Shown: one piece after another, positions 36,201-47,009 of the stretch
How the letters are laid out: the number at the start of each line of letters is the position of its first letter
How positions within the stretch are numbered: the stretch's first letter is position 1
Translations under genes and position numbers: made by a program
Source: Ulota crispa
Lineage: Eukaryota; Streptophyta; Bryopsida; Orthotrichales; Orthotrichaceae
DNA length: 64,000 nt
Assembly: GCA_963920765.1 (NCBI GenBank)
Contig: OY987250.1
Span: 10,656,409 to 10,720,408, forward strand
Reading direction: 5' to 3'
The notes under the pieces: model-generated
The model's database searches: none
What the model was told of the DNA's origin: nothing
The model's input: the letters and a program-made list of their open reading frames with translations, nothing else

Positions 36201-36615
36201 TAAAATACCTTAACATGGTGATTTTTTTAATTTTTGGTATCAATTTTTGTAATGAGGTCATGTTCGAAGGACCAAGTTTTGAATTGAAAAAATCGTTTTT
36301 TGAGGAGTTTTGGAAACCCGTGGAATACAAATATTAGGAAACAAGCACAAGAACTATAAGATAATTGGACGGTTGAAATAGGATTTTATGGAAGGACACA
36401 ATGGTACATCTAAAGAAAATAATGATCCATTTTGGTTTGATAGGGCGATCCAGGGTTAGTGCTGTGCAGATTTTCTTCCTTCACGGATACAATTGCATGT
36501 TTTTCCAGCAGTGAGTTATTCAGCTCGCAATAGGAACATTTCCTAACACATCTGGTGTCTCTTTTGCTGTCCTGACCAGGTTGGTATAACCGAAGATTTT
36601 GACTATGTGGAGTGA
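33299..36615 (+). CDS. MND1: MND1, meiotic nuclear division protein 1 (207 aa, 10 coding exons)
   Basis: MND1 forms a heterodimer with HOP2 that helps the recombinases DMC1 and RAD51 carry out strand invasion in meiotic prophase. Exons: 33299-33301, 33632-33712, 33952-34068, 34431-34469, 34784-34891, 35221-35283, 35434-35485, 35631-35675, 35804-35883, 36580-36615. All joins are GT-AG and keep frame. The first coding exon is only the ATG, followed by GTGAGT. The N-terminal winged-helix part reads KKRGLSLEEKRDKMLEVFYD, then LEKLGPKKGVIVQSVKDV, LVDDDLVFKDKIG and YFWSLPSRAGNQ. Two coiled-coil exons follow, then ADNDPSVYESM, AHDSANRWTDNVFALQKW and the C-terminal GITEDFDYVE. The length is close to the animal protein and shorter than Arabidopsis MND1, which has an extra tail. 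Identification is very strong from these family signatures. Confidence 0.97.
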
Positions 36616-37200
36616 TCTTTAAACATGAAATTTTCACAAGAACTGTTGCAAGGCTTTCCAGGTGTACCTAATGATTTCGTTGGCTCGTTCTCTGCCCACG
36701 TGCACCCTTATACTCCAATGTAAAGAGTAAGCAAATGGCAAGCCTGGCTCCCTTTGAATTTGAGGATTCGTTTATAGCATGCCCTTTTGTTGTGGACTGT
36801 CGGTAGATGATAATAGCACATGAAGGGAGTCAGATGTATAGTACTGAACTGTAACATACTAGTCACACTGCACTGTAGTTTTTTACAGTAAAGTTGGCCT
36901 AGAAGAGAAAAAGCAGGTGCACATTCGGGGGTCTGGGTTCAGTAAATACTGAACTTCCAAAACCCGTCATCGGACTCTGGGATTCAGGAAGGCACTAAAA
37001 TACTAGTATGTACGGACCCACCCTACTGCGAATTCCTTGGATCCAGTTTGAGTTCAATTTGCACCAATTTTTTTCTCTCTTTTTGGCATCCACTTCATTT
37101 TTCAAGTTAAGTTTTTTTTGCTTAATTTTCAAAACGATTTTTTGAGTAATGCCTTGTTAAATAGTAATCGAGACTATGCATTCATCAACTTAGGATACAG
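36616..37200. other. 3' flank of MND1
   Basis: Probable 3' UTR and intergenic sequence of mixed composition. No further gene seen. Confidence 0.4.
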
Positions 37201-37556
37201 TGGTGCTAAGGTTAGCGTCAACACTTCGGGCAGAAAGTGTTGACCACTTTGGGCTTGTAGAAAGTGTTGACCTTATCCAAGCATTGATCATAAATAAACC
37301 CTTCATTTGTGTTACTTTCCCTAGTCTTAGGGGTTGCAACTTTGGAGGTGCTTTTGCACCCATGTTTTTGGGACACTAACCAAATGCCCTTCTAACTAAA
37401 GAGTCAAAATGGGAATTGATGAAAAGAAAACGTTGACCATATGCAAGCACTTGACCTTAACCAAGCTCATAATACATGTTTTTGAGCAAAAGGGAAGTGG
37501 GGATGTGATCTTATCCAATTGTTGTTCTTACAAAGGTTGACACTAACCAAGCACCA
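37201..37556. mobile_element. TTGGTTAGYGTCAACC-type MITE (356 bp)
   Basis: Left end TGGTGCTAAGGTTAGCGTCAAC, right end GTTGACACTAACCAAGCACCA. It is the uninserted relative of 9143-9477, in inverted orientation. Shared inner phrases include GGTTGCAACTTTGGAGGTGC. Confidence 0.75.
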
Positions 37557-38465
37557 TTGTATCAATATGCCTTTTCAATTTGAAGTGCTGGATTCATGGT
37601 AAGCAATTTATTATATTCCTTTTGACTTAACCCCTAAATCCCCAAAATGCCCAAGGCCTTTTTTAAGATTCTAGGAATGTGCTTTAAATTGAACAAAAAG
37701 GCAACATCTTTAATAAGCTATATCAAAAATATATAAACGTTAACCAAACAAATTCAAACTAGATATGTTAGAAATTGCTTATGAAAAGATAGTACAGCAA
37801 TATCACTTACAGATTTAAAGATTATAACATTTGATCATGAGGATGTTTAAAATTGTAAGAATGACTTGAAGTCTTTCAATTCTCTTTTCACATGTTGGAT
37901 TTACAAAATTGATCACCAAAAAAATACAAGGTTAACGGACAAAAAATACATATCTCCAATCACTTTACAATATTTCAAAATCTCTTCTACAATTTTTTGA
38001 AACAAATTTCTAATGTAAAATGTTCTCCAAGATTTTATGTATCTAAGGATCATTTCCAAGAGTTCTCAATACTACAAAAGACCAAGACCCTTGCACAAAA
38101 TTTTGAATAGAAAATTTATAATCAATCATTTTCAAAATCAGATTTTTGATGTTAAAACTAGATTTCAAAAAGAACTATTCAAAAGTATGAACTACTAAAA
38201 ACAGCAACTTAGTCAGGTTTATTGAACTTCAAAGTATTATCAACACCCAAATTAGATACCTCAGGTTAATGACAAGGAAAAGGGACAACAAAAGAGGTTT
38301 CAAACGTCCGAGAGATCCTCAAACTCCAACCCCTTGGAATAACTCAAAGAATTTTTTTTAAATATCCAGGTTGATTATCCAAAGTTTCAGGTTTACTTTT
38401 GAAAAAATTAACTTTTTAAAAGCCTGATTTTTCAATTAGCATACGTTCTAGTTTTGTCGCCTCTA
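37557..38465. other. Possible TTAACCC element with one recognisable end
   Basis: At 37627 the phrase TTAACCCCTAAATCCCC resembles the end of the 31201-type family. No partner end was found before the next element at 38466, so it may be a truncated copy. No coding signal. Confidence 0.35.
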
Positions 38466-38871
38466 AGGTAACCGTCCCCGTACCTGAGCGTCTAAGGATT
38501 TAGGGTACTTCAAAGTATAGGAAAATTCAAGAAAAAAATCAGTAGGGTTAGTCTTTCAAGAGGTTATCATAGAATATAATTTTTTTGGAAAAATATTTTG
38601 TAAGATATTTTACATTAAAGGGCAAAGTTGTAGCTCATAGGGTCCATATTAGTGCCTCTAAACTACCCTTGAAAGTGCTTGGATGTGTTCTTATACATGT
38701 ACTTGATGGTCCCAATCCTGACCTTCCCAAACTAGCTCTTGAGCTGACACTTGACAAGATTTGCTTGTGTAAGTGGCATTCATTGCTCCACTTTGGGTTC
38801 ACAGTGAGTGGTGAACACCTCAAAAGTAGGGTTCAACTTTGGGGAGAGCTCAGGTATGGGAATGGTTACCT
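38466..38871. mobile_element. AGGTAG-superfamily MITE (406 bp), related to 6402-6817
   Basis: TA-flanked ends AGGTAACCGTCCCCGTAC and GTATGGGAATGGTTACCT. Similar to 6402-6817 along its length in inverted orientation. A frame crosses it (38585-38923), but the other copy does not preserve one of comparable length, so it is not a gene. Confidence 0.75.
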
Positions 38872-38917
38872 TATTGAAACTTGCAACTTTTGTACAATTG
38901 AAATGAAAGCCTTGCTA

Positions 38918-39229
38918 AGGTAGGAGGCTCATAAATGGAGCATCTGAGTGCTGAAATTGAGTTTTGGATAGGTGAATCTCCTTGAAATACTTTTCAGTAA
39001 AGATAAGAAGAATTGGCATCTAACCCAAGTTGTTTCATTTTAATTGGAACCTTACGGAATTAGTTATAAAATTTTGAAGTGGAAAGGCCATAGGCCTCTA
39101 AAATGGAACGCCTCCTCAAATATACATGACTTGTACATTGTTGAAGGACTATGAAAACATGTACAAACGGAGTACATTTAAGAAGGTGCTCCATTTTAGA
39201 ACCTATTCCAAATTCAAGTCTCCTAACTT
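38918..39229. mobile_element. AGGTAGGAGGCTCATAAAT-type MITE
   Basis: Left end AGGTAGGAGGCTCATAAATGG. The right end is degenerate (AAGTCTCCTAACTT). Members of the same sub-family: 42277-42602, 46381-46709 and 49083-49398. They share TGAAATTTTGAAGTGGAAAGG (or close variants) inside. Confidence 0.75.
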
Positions 39230-39304
39230 AACTCTTGAATGTTCAAGATTTCAGAATTAGACAAGAATGCGGACCAAAACGGTTTGCTTCGACGCTGAGG
39301 GTTA

Positions 39305-39406
39305 AGGTAGACGCACCCTTCTTCGCTCAGCTCCTAATGCAGCTCCTTATGTACTTGGCATCCCAGATACATAGGGTCAGAATAGCGTGTATGGGTGCGC
39401 CTACCT
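39305..39406. mobile_element. Very short AGGTAG foldback (102 bp) upstream of the 5-alpha-reductase gene
   Basis: Ends AGGTAGACGCACCCTTC and GTATGGGTGCGCCTACCT. Its right edge is about 350 bp before the start codon of the reductase gene, so it may lie in the promoter. Confidence 0.65.
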
Positions 39407-39757
39407 TTTCCCCTCGTGGTAAGCAAAAACCGAAGTGACACGTCACCGTCCCTGCAAACAAAACGAAACACACCCTCCGAGAGGCCACGTCACCGCCAAG
39501 CTCATCGTCCGAAAGGCGACCGAACTCTCACAAAAAGCCCACACCAGCACACACTCTCACAAGAGCGCAGGTGCTGGAGTGCCGGAGCTGCAGCAAACTC
39601 TGTCACATGCACTCATGCGTACTCATCATCATCAACCCGGTAGACTTTTAGAAAAAATCAGGATTCCCTTTCTTTCCGGAGTACGGCTCCTCATCATCTC
39701 CTTCGTTGTCAGAGCGCCACTCAGAAATAGAACCGCTGCATTTTGCTGTACACACAA

Positions 39758-42120
39758 ATGGCTCAATCAATCTTCACAACTCCCATTGCACCTAAGCTCA
39801 GTTCAGATTTCAGGAGAGATTTCAGGCCCGATTTCAGGTGTTTTGTGTCTCCGTTGAGAGTTGCACTGTCTGTTAGTATTGGTGGAGTTTGCAAGAAGAA
39901 GAACCAGCTGACCATGGCGGCGATGCCGGGATTATTGTTTCCATCTGCTGGCGACGACGCTGCTTTCAGTACTTTAGCAGCAGTTCTGGTTGCAGCTGGA
40001 GGGCCTTTTCTAGCGTACCGTGAACTCAATGGGAACAATATGAAGTATTCGAAGTTCGCTGCAAGTGAAGGGAATAAGAAGAAGAATGCGGCGATGATGA
40101 TTCCGAGTAAGGCAGGCATGTTTCTTTTGTACTTTCCCGCCGCTTTAATTGCGAGTGTCGTTTTGGCGGGCCGACTGGAGCTGCTGCCGCTTGCGTCGGT
40201 CTTGGAGTCTTCGTCGACGTTTGGTGCTTCTGGTGTTGCATCTTATTTTAAGGATTCTGTTGTTGCTGATTTTTCCGACGGTCGTCTTTTACTTGTGGCC
40301 GCCGCGATGTCTCTTCATTTCTCTAAACGAGTTCTTGAGGTATAGGGACTTTACTACTTCTCTCAGTGATTTGGTTCAAGAAATGGCAATCTTAGTCATA
40401 TCCATTGTTATTTCGTTTGTTTGAATTGTGTGAGTTGTAGTTTCGAACTCTTGCAATGTGGATTTATAAGTTAAGAGGAAAGCGTATTTTGAAGTGTAAT
40501 ATCCTGGCATTGCACTTTGGAGAGTTTGAGCTGTATTTTCAATTTGCCCTTGAAAACGGCATAAAATGGAGTGTAAGGTAGCAGCACCCATAAGCGTTAG
40601 TTTATGGGCTTTGAACATAATGATTATTTATTAATAAACATCTAGCAAATTATAGGATCCATAGCAAATTATAGGATCCAAGAGAAAAATGATGAGTTTG
40701 CACTTTTTAATGTATTATTTGGATACTATGAGAATAAGTTGTGAATCTTTAAGAGCATACTACCAATGTACCCATAACCAACACTAAGATTTCATGTTCA
40801 CATGTTGTACATCCTTATAATTACATCTATTCACTTCCACAAATTTTTTTGAAGATTTTAGAAGGGATGGTTATGGGTACAGTGATGGTTATGGGTACAG
40901 TGATGGTTATGGGTACAGTGATGGTTATGGGTACAGTGATGGTTATGGGTACAGTGATGGTTATGGGTACAGTGATGGTTATGGGTACAGTGATGGTTAT
41001 GGGTACAGTGATGGTTATGGGTACAGTGATGGTTATGGGTGTTGCTACCTTACTTGTTCTCTGCTTTCTGTTCTAGCAATTTGAACTTATTTTCAATGTT
41101 TTTATATCTTGTTATGTGTACTTTCAGGTTAATAACAGAATCGTTGAGAGAAAATATTAGATATCAATTAAGTAATATATCCACGGTAATGGAAAAAGAA
41201 ATCAGAATTACTTGAGGAAGTGAATATCTCTTTTTCCGCTTATACTGGGTTGAAGAACCCCAGAAGAATGAAGTGTGCACAATTTTAGTCATCCTGAAGG
41301 GAGTACGTAGGAGTGGCGGCGTTTCTTTTGTGCTGCCTAATTTGATATTTTCGTCCATTTGTGTTCGACTCTGTATTTTATTAGATACAACATGAACAAA
41401 CCTTTGACAAAGTAGCAATTTTTAAAGTAAGAGTGAGTTTGGATCCATAGAATTAATATGTGTTAATTGTAATTGCGCTAATTCTTAGGGTATGTTCACA
41501 CTTGATATTAGGAGGGGTATTAGCAATATGAATGCATTCTAAAGGTATATCTAAATGCATCTAATTATCCTTAGTTACTACTACTTTTAACACCAAGTGT
41601 GAACATACCTTTAGTTAACCTGACGCTGTTAGCTCCTTTTGTGCAGGTTCTGTTTGTACACAAATATTCCGGGTCCATAAGTGTTGGTGAAACCGCCTTT
41701 ATTGGGACGTCTTATACTGTTCTAGTCAGCTTAATGCTGTATTCACAAATGATTTCCACTGGCGTTGACGCGCCGTTTCCAAACCTGAAATTATTAGGAG
41801 TTGCAGTTTTTTTAATAGGGATAATAGGGAATGCATATCATCACTGGATGCTCTCCCATCTTCGCAAGGACAGAAACAACAAAAAGTACGTTGTCCCACA
41901 TGGCAGCCTCTTTGAGTTTCTTGTGTGCCCTCACTACGTCTTTGAAATGATAGATTTCGTGGGAATAGCTCTCATCAGCCAAACTTTATACGGCTGGTGT
42001 CTTGCTTGGTTTGTACTGGTTTACTTGACCGGACGGACTATTACAACTAAGGAGTGGTACATGAAGAAAGTGGAGGGGTTTCCAGAAGACAGGAAGGTCC
42101 TAATTCCAGGGATTTTTTAA
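39758..42120 (+). CDS. Steroid 5-alpha-reductase family membrane protein (351 aa, 2 exons)
   Basis: Exon 1 is 39758-40339 (194 codons) and exon 2 is 41647-42120 (157 codons plus stop), joined in phase 0 (GAG|GTATAG ... GTGCAG|GTT). The C-terminal half carries family features: HFSKRVLEVLFVHKYSG, GIIGNAYHHWMLSHLRKD, GSLFEFLVCPHYVFEMIDF, LTGRTITTKEWYMKKVEGFP and the terminal LIPGIF. These match the 3-oxo-5-alpha-steroid 4-dehydrogenase C-terminal domain and most resemble, from memory, the plant proteins around Arabidopsis At5g16010. Such enzymes reduce a C=C bond next to a carbonyl with NADPH in the ER membrane. The substrate here is unknown. Six or so hydrophobic segments are visible. An in-frame ATG at 39914 (ACCATGG context) would give a 299-residue form. 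The 52 residues before it are rich in Ser, Arg and Phe. Confidence 0.92.
40576..41050. mobile_element. AGGTAG-superfamily MITE (475 bp) in the reductase intron
   Basis: TA-flanked ends AGGTAGCAGCACCCATAAGC and TTATGGGTGTTGCTACCT. The right half is taken up by an 18-bp tandem repeat. The element lies wholly within the single intron. Confidence 0.75.
40865..41040. repeat. 18-bp minisatellite (about ten units)
   Basis: Near-perfect tandem copies of GATGGTTATGGGTACAGT. The unit contains GGTTATGGGT, which is the beginning of the element's own right terminal repeat, so the array probably arose by slippage or unequal exchange at that end. It gives an apparent Met/Gly/Val-repeat frame that is not a gene. 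Confidence 0.95.
41488..41610. mobile_element. Tourist-like MITE (123 bp) with TTA duplication
   Basis: Ends GGGTATGTTCACACTTG and CCAAGTGTGAACATACCT, flanked by TTA on both sides (41485-41487 and 41611-41613). TTA duplications are typical of PIF/Harbinger-derived Tourist MITEs. It ends 36 bp before exon 2 of the reductase gene and so lies next to the splice acceptor. Confidence 0.8.
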
Positions 42121-42276
42121 ATTGTAAAAGCATTTCTAGGTTCATAGTAAAGACTCTGGATGCCAATTGCTGAGCCCTTCACTTCAGAGACATCTGTACA
42201 CAAGTTATTAACACACTTAATTACAAGCAAAGCCTCTAGAGTTCAAAAGGTATGTTCCCTCTTGCTCCTATTGGTA

Positions 42277-42602
42277 AGGTAGTGTGCTCATAAACCGTCC
42301 ATCTAAGGTCTGAAACTGAATTTTGGGGAGGTGGAACTTCTTGAACTATTTTTCAGTAAATTTTCCTTGAAAGACAAAAAGAATTGACATCTAATCCAAG
42401 TTATTTCATATTTTTTGGAACTTTGTGGAATTAGTTATGAAATTTTGAGGTGGAAAGGTCATAGGTCTCTAAAACCACCCACCTCCTTAAATGCACACTA
42501 TTTGTACATTTTGAAAACCTATGAAAAAAAGCATGTACAACAAGGGTACATTTGAGAAGATGGGCGGTTTTAATGCCTAGATGGTTTATGAGAAGACTAC
42601 CT
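42277..42602. mobile_element. AGGTAG-superfamily MITE (326 bp)
   Basis: TA-flanked ends AGGTAGTGTGCTCATAAACC and GGTTTATGAGAAGACTACCT. Interior shared with 38918, 46381 and 49083. It follows the reductase stop codon by about 155 bp. Confidence 0.75.
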
Positions 42603-42731
42603 TAGTATTAGAGGGCTTACTCTACTTCACATATCTGTTAACACATTCAGTGCTTGGTAGCAGTTGGTAACCCAAAGGGCAGCCTTTAAAAATAGGTTTT
42701 TAGGAGGTTATGTCCTTACTTCCTTGCAGGT

Positions 42732-43644
42732 TTAACCCTTTAGAGACTACTGAACCATATTTTGGTTTGGGAGAGTAGTCTTTGGCTTATAGAGTAAAAT
42801 CATTCAACAATTTGGAAACTGGTCTTGAAGAATGCTTGTGCTCACAAGAATTTTGCATTCAACCAAATAAAAAACAATGAAATCAGGCATGTGAGTTGAT
42901 AAATAATGATTTTTATACGGCATGGCCTCAAAACATGTATCCATATTTGGTCAAAGATGGATCAAAGCAACAACACAATACATCAAACATCCAAGAAGAA
43001 TGTCAAATTTCAATTGTGCAGTCCTAAAAAATTTCAAATTCCTCAAGAAATACACTTGTATTGTTTCTCTATACAGTAGTAGTATAGTTGTAATATTTGA
43101 AGATCTATTGAAATGGTGCTATCATTTCATATTAAAAGTTTGTTGTCCTACATTTAAGGCCAATTCTTTATTATTTTCACCAATTGGATTTTCCATAGCA
43201 TTTATCAATTTTTTTGTAAAACTGTTTTTGGGTAGCAAATAAAGTGGGATTTTTGACCTTTTTTGTCCACTTAGCTACACCTTGTGATTGCTATTTTAAT
43301 CCATTTTGTGTGAAACTAGTCTCATTGGAAAGTTGAGAAACCCTGCTTTCTAGAAATATAAGGCTCTTCTCAAACAGAGCTTGTATGAAGTAGTAAGATC
43401 CAAAACCACACAAGCACAAAAACTAGAGATTTTCCACCTACAAATCACTCAATCATTACAATATTTCATCTCCAACTATAGATCTAGTTGAAATTTTGAT
43501 ACTTTATAGTAAACAAGGTGTAGTTCCCATTTATACGGTTGGATTATTGAAATCAAGTCAAATTTAATTCAACTACGCATCCAAGTGTACTACCCCGATT
43601 TCTAATGGATTTTGTGAAAATGTGTGTGGTCTTTAAAGGGTTAA
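42732..43644. mobile_element. TTAACCCTTTA-ended element (913 bp)
   Basis: Ends TTAACCCTTTAGAGACTACTG and CAGTCTCTAAAGGG-like GTGGTCTTTAAAGGGTTAA. Length fits the other 0.9-kb TTAACCC elements, but the interior is a separate sub-family. A frame within it (42922-43242) shows no motif that I recognise. Confidence 0.6.
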
Positions 43645-43856
43645 GTACTTGTTCTATGATGTTGGATTTGTAAAAATGATCTCATATCTTTAACGTTATT
43701 TTCATGTTGTAGCACCTTGAGGCACAATACACAATATTGGTGCAAAATAATTTTTTGGGTGGTTTATCTTCTGATATTGCTACTGTTTCTAAGTATCAGT
43801 GATAGAAAAAGACAGTGGTAGGTGGTGCACGATGTGCAAGGATTTGTACTTCTCTT

Positions 43857-44096
43857 TAATCCTTAAAGGACTGCTCTATGTATTACATAGTAAATACGCT
43901 GCCATATAACTGGCATTTGTTACCAATAAAAAGTTTAAATTTGGGATCTTGACTAGCTCACTAGAACCGCATTGATCTATATTCTAGTTTTTTTGTTGAT
44001 CTCAAATGTAGTAAAGGTGTGAATGCATTCCATATACAAGAAAATATGAAATGTTGTATTGGCCTCAAAGGGCTCCTCGGTCCTTTAAGGGTTAAC
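43857..44096. mobile_element. Short TTAACCCTTAAAGGAC element
   Basis: Left end (degenerate) CCTTAAAGGACTGCTC and right end GGTCCTTTAAGGGTTAA. It abuts the terminal repeat of the next candidate element at 44092. About 240 bp, non-coding. Confidence 0.5.
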
Positions 44097-45040
44097 CCTT
44101 GAGCGCCCCATGCCTAGGAAATCGCTCCCAATTGAGAAATTGGGGCTCCTGGGCTAGGATTAGGGGGTACTCAAGGTTTGATGGTACACTAGGGTACTTG
44201 ATCAAATTCTTCATTTGGGTCAGTGGGGTCACGGGGCCAGGGAGTTTGCATGGATGAGTAATTTGTGCGCTCCCTGGGTTGCTTTCTGTTTCCCAGCTCT
44301 CCGATATTGTGATGACCGGGGATTGTGTTTTCTTGACTAGGGCTAGTTTTGGCTTCAAGCCAACCTGGCGGGCTTGGCTCGTTGAAAGCACGCTTTGTCG
44401 TAGGGTTTTTGTGCGATAGCTTTGAGAAGGGTTAAACCCCATATTTGATCAATATGGAGTTGTTAGTTATATATGGAGTGTAGTTGGACCAACACAAAGC
44501 CGAGGTACACTTCTTATATAACTAACAACTCCATATTGATCAAATATGGGGTTAGTTTGTTTCCTGAGTATTTTTGAGTTTCTGTGCGACCAAAACATCC
44601 GTGTTCGGTACATTGCTCTCATGAGTTTTTGGTTCTGAGACCAGAATGGTTGGGAGGTTGAGCATGTTGCAGTCAGTCACTAGCCTTGTTTTGAGGGATG
44701 ATTGATGCTGCAATTGAGGTTGTTCGGGAGCTTGTGTCCGCAACATGGACACCGAGCGAAACTGGGCCAGCGGGTGCTGGTTGGGAATGGGGTCATGGTG
44801 ATGAAGAGGAGCATGACGATGATTGACCGGAGGCAGACTTAAGGAACCAGAGAGGGAATTGTGAGGATCGGAAGTTGGACTACCAATACCCTCCCAATAT
44901 GGCACTGCATGATGTGGTGAATTGACGACAGGCGGCGACGAGGTTGAATTATCTTGTGCAATTGTCATGTGGATTACCGTCAAGCAGTGCTTGCATATGA
45001 TGGACCTTATATGTGCAGGCAGAGTCATCAATGCCTCCAC
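44092..45040 (-). CDS. Two adjacent unrecognised reading frames split by a hairpin
   Basis: On the minus strand one frame covers 45040-44552 (162 codons, Pro/His/Ser-rich) and a second covers 44442-44092 (116 codons). The composition is more balanced than the flanks, which suggests former coding sequence. Between them lies a hairpin (44435-44553) that looks inserted. The second frame stops exactly at the TTAACCC end at 44092. I recognise no domain. It could be a low-complexity protein of a mobile element or a broken host gene, and I do not assign a function. Confidence 0.35.
44435..44553. mobile_element. Perfect hairpin element (39-nt arms)
   Basis: Left arm 44435-44473 and right arm 44515-44553 are exact complements as far as I can check (start AACCCCATATTTGATC, end GATCAAATATGGGGTT), around a 41-nt loop. 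Such perfect arms imply a recent origin. The target duplication is not clear. Confidence 0.75.
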
Positions 45041-45534
45041 AATTTGACATATGCTACACTTGACTTTCCTGTCATTCCCATGCTGACTTGGAGCACTACC
45101 TCAAATTTCAAATATATAAGTAGAAACAAGAATGGTTATAGATCATATTGCCATCCTTGTCAAATTGAAGTAACGGTTGTATTAGGTTCCATCTGATTTG
45201 CGCACAAGTAAACGTGACTGAACCAAAAAAATTTAGATAGAAGAGCAGAGCATGAAGGAGCAAGTTCAGGCTTAGAGGAATTGGATGGAATGTAGTGTCT
45301 GGAGAATTGTTGTCAAAGGCAATGATGCATCCCTGCCTAGTGCTTCCTGCATTGTCCCGATTGCATGCTGCCAACGCTCCTCTCCATTCGCCCGCTCCAA
45401 CTCACCGGCAACACTTGCGTGCAAGCCCCTCATTTGCCTCTAATTACGCCTTTTTCTTGCCATCGCATTAGCATGGGCAATTGTCATGGCAATATTCACT
45501 GTTGCTCCGCGCACATGAGCAGTGACACTGGCGG

Positions 45535-46110
45535 GTGCCGGCCGTGGCGTATGCTTTTCATCTTGCTCCGCCTAGTGGAGTGGCGGAATTTGCATCGGCA
45601 AAATTCACACCTGCCACTTGCCAACGCCATGAAAATTTTGATCTACGTAGGGCAAGGTTTCTCTTTGCAAATACAAGATGCCCCTCAGGTAAGAGGCACA
45701 AATTCCTGTGGCACTCGTCGAGGCCTAGGAAAGAAGCCACATTTGCATGGCTCACAATGAACAAGGGGCTAGGCATGGGAGAAACAATGAAGTGGGTACC
45801 GAATGCCGACCCAAGTTGCTCCTTGTGCCCCGTCCAGCTGGAAAGCGCGAGACATCTTCTCTGGGAGTGCCTGTTCGCGATAGAGGTGTGGCGCAAGTTT
45901 AACCAACTGGTGAGGCGAAACAGTAAACTAGAAATCACCACGTTTGAGCAGGCGTTGCAAAGACACTTCGACATGGACTTCACAAACGCCATTGGCAAAT
46001 ATGTCTACACCAACCAATCCGTGGATATGCTTCGCTCCTGTATCTTGTGGCAAATCTGGAATGTGCATTGTGCCAAGAAGTACAAGGCAGTAGCACATAG
46101 TGGAGAGTAG
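45535..46110 (+). pseudogene. LINE (non-LTR retrotransposon) fragment: zf-RVT region
   Basis: One frame of 191 codons has the plant LINE C-terminal signature downstream of reverse transcriptase: KFLWHSSRPRKEATFAWLTM, then WVPNADPSCSLCP, ESARHLLWECLFAIEVWRK, and a trailing CILWQIWNVHCAKKYK. This corresponds to the zf-RVT domain (Cys-x2-Cys then His...Cys). The reverse transcriptase and endonuclease parts are not found upstream, so this is a 5'-truncated or rearranged remnant. It is a plus-strand frame, opposite to the frames at 44092-45040. Confidence 0.8.
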
Positions 46111-46380
46111 GTCTTAGGAATAGCTTGGGTAAATATGCTGCATGCTAGCTTAGAAAACTTGGAAAACCATACACAGATTTGTAAAAAGAAAAGAGAAGCT
46201 AGCAGCCTTAGAAGCAGCGTTTACAGGGGAGTGGTCGCCCCATTGTCGTACTACGGGGAGAGGAGTTTATCACTACACTCCACTGCAGAACTTTACAAAT
46301 TTTCACTACTAATAAAACCGCGTAGATGAGCACGGGTTTGGGGATGTGACCCCAAAGTCCCAAAAACGGCATTCAACCTA

Positions 46381-46709
46381 AGGTAAGAGGCTCATAAATT
46401 GACCCTGTAAGGGTTGAAATTGAATTTTGGGGAGATGAAACTTCTTGAAATATTTTTCATTAAATTTTTCTTGAAAGATAAAAGGAATTGGCATCTAACC
46501 CTCAAGTTATTTTGTAATTTTTAGAGCAATGTGAAATTAGTTGTGAAATTTTGAAGTGGAAAGGTTATAGGGCTCTAAAACCGCCCACCTCCTCAAATAT
46601 ACGTCCACTGTACATTATGGAAAGGTTATGAATAAGGACATGTACTAGTGGAGTTCATTTGGAGAGGTGAGCTTCTTTAGTGCCCTAACGAAGTTTGAGC
46701 CTCCTACCT
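46381..46709. mobile_element. AGGTAG-superfamily MITE (329 bp)
   Basis: TA-flanked ends AGGTAAGAGGCTCATAAATTG and TTTGAGCCTCCTACCT. Interior shared with 38918-39229, 42277-42602 and 49083-49398. Confidence 0.8.
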
Positions 46710-47009
46710 TAGTGCAAATTTCAGCCCCATCCAAACATTTTTGCTATGGAATAAAAGATGCCCACCCTTTTGGTCAAGTTTGCCAATTGTGACCCAAAAG
46801 GGATCACCACTAATTAATTTTCAAAATTCATGGGGCCTCCTTACCTAAGCACAAGTCAGTAGTGCAGATTTTGCAATAATCCAAGACTTTTTGCTATGGG
46901 ATCCCTTGATCCCCCTAATCCCACACATTTGTTCCCCACATTTACAAATGTGAGCCCAAAATAGGTCACCATGGCAAATGACTCCATTATTGTCACAAAA
47001 AATCATGGG

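Noticed and set aside
38585-38923. 112-codon frame in the 38466-38871 element
   Set aside because: The related element at 6402-6817 does not keep a comparable frame, and no domain is visible. It lies in a non-autonomous MITE.
40849-41076. Plus-strand frame encoding a Met/Val/Gly/Thr repeat
   Set aside because: Translation of an 18-bp tandem repeat inside a MITE in the reductase intron. Not a protein.
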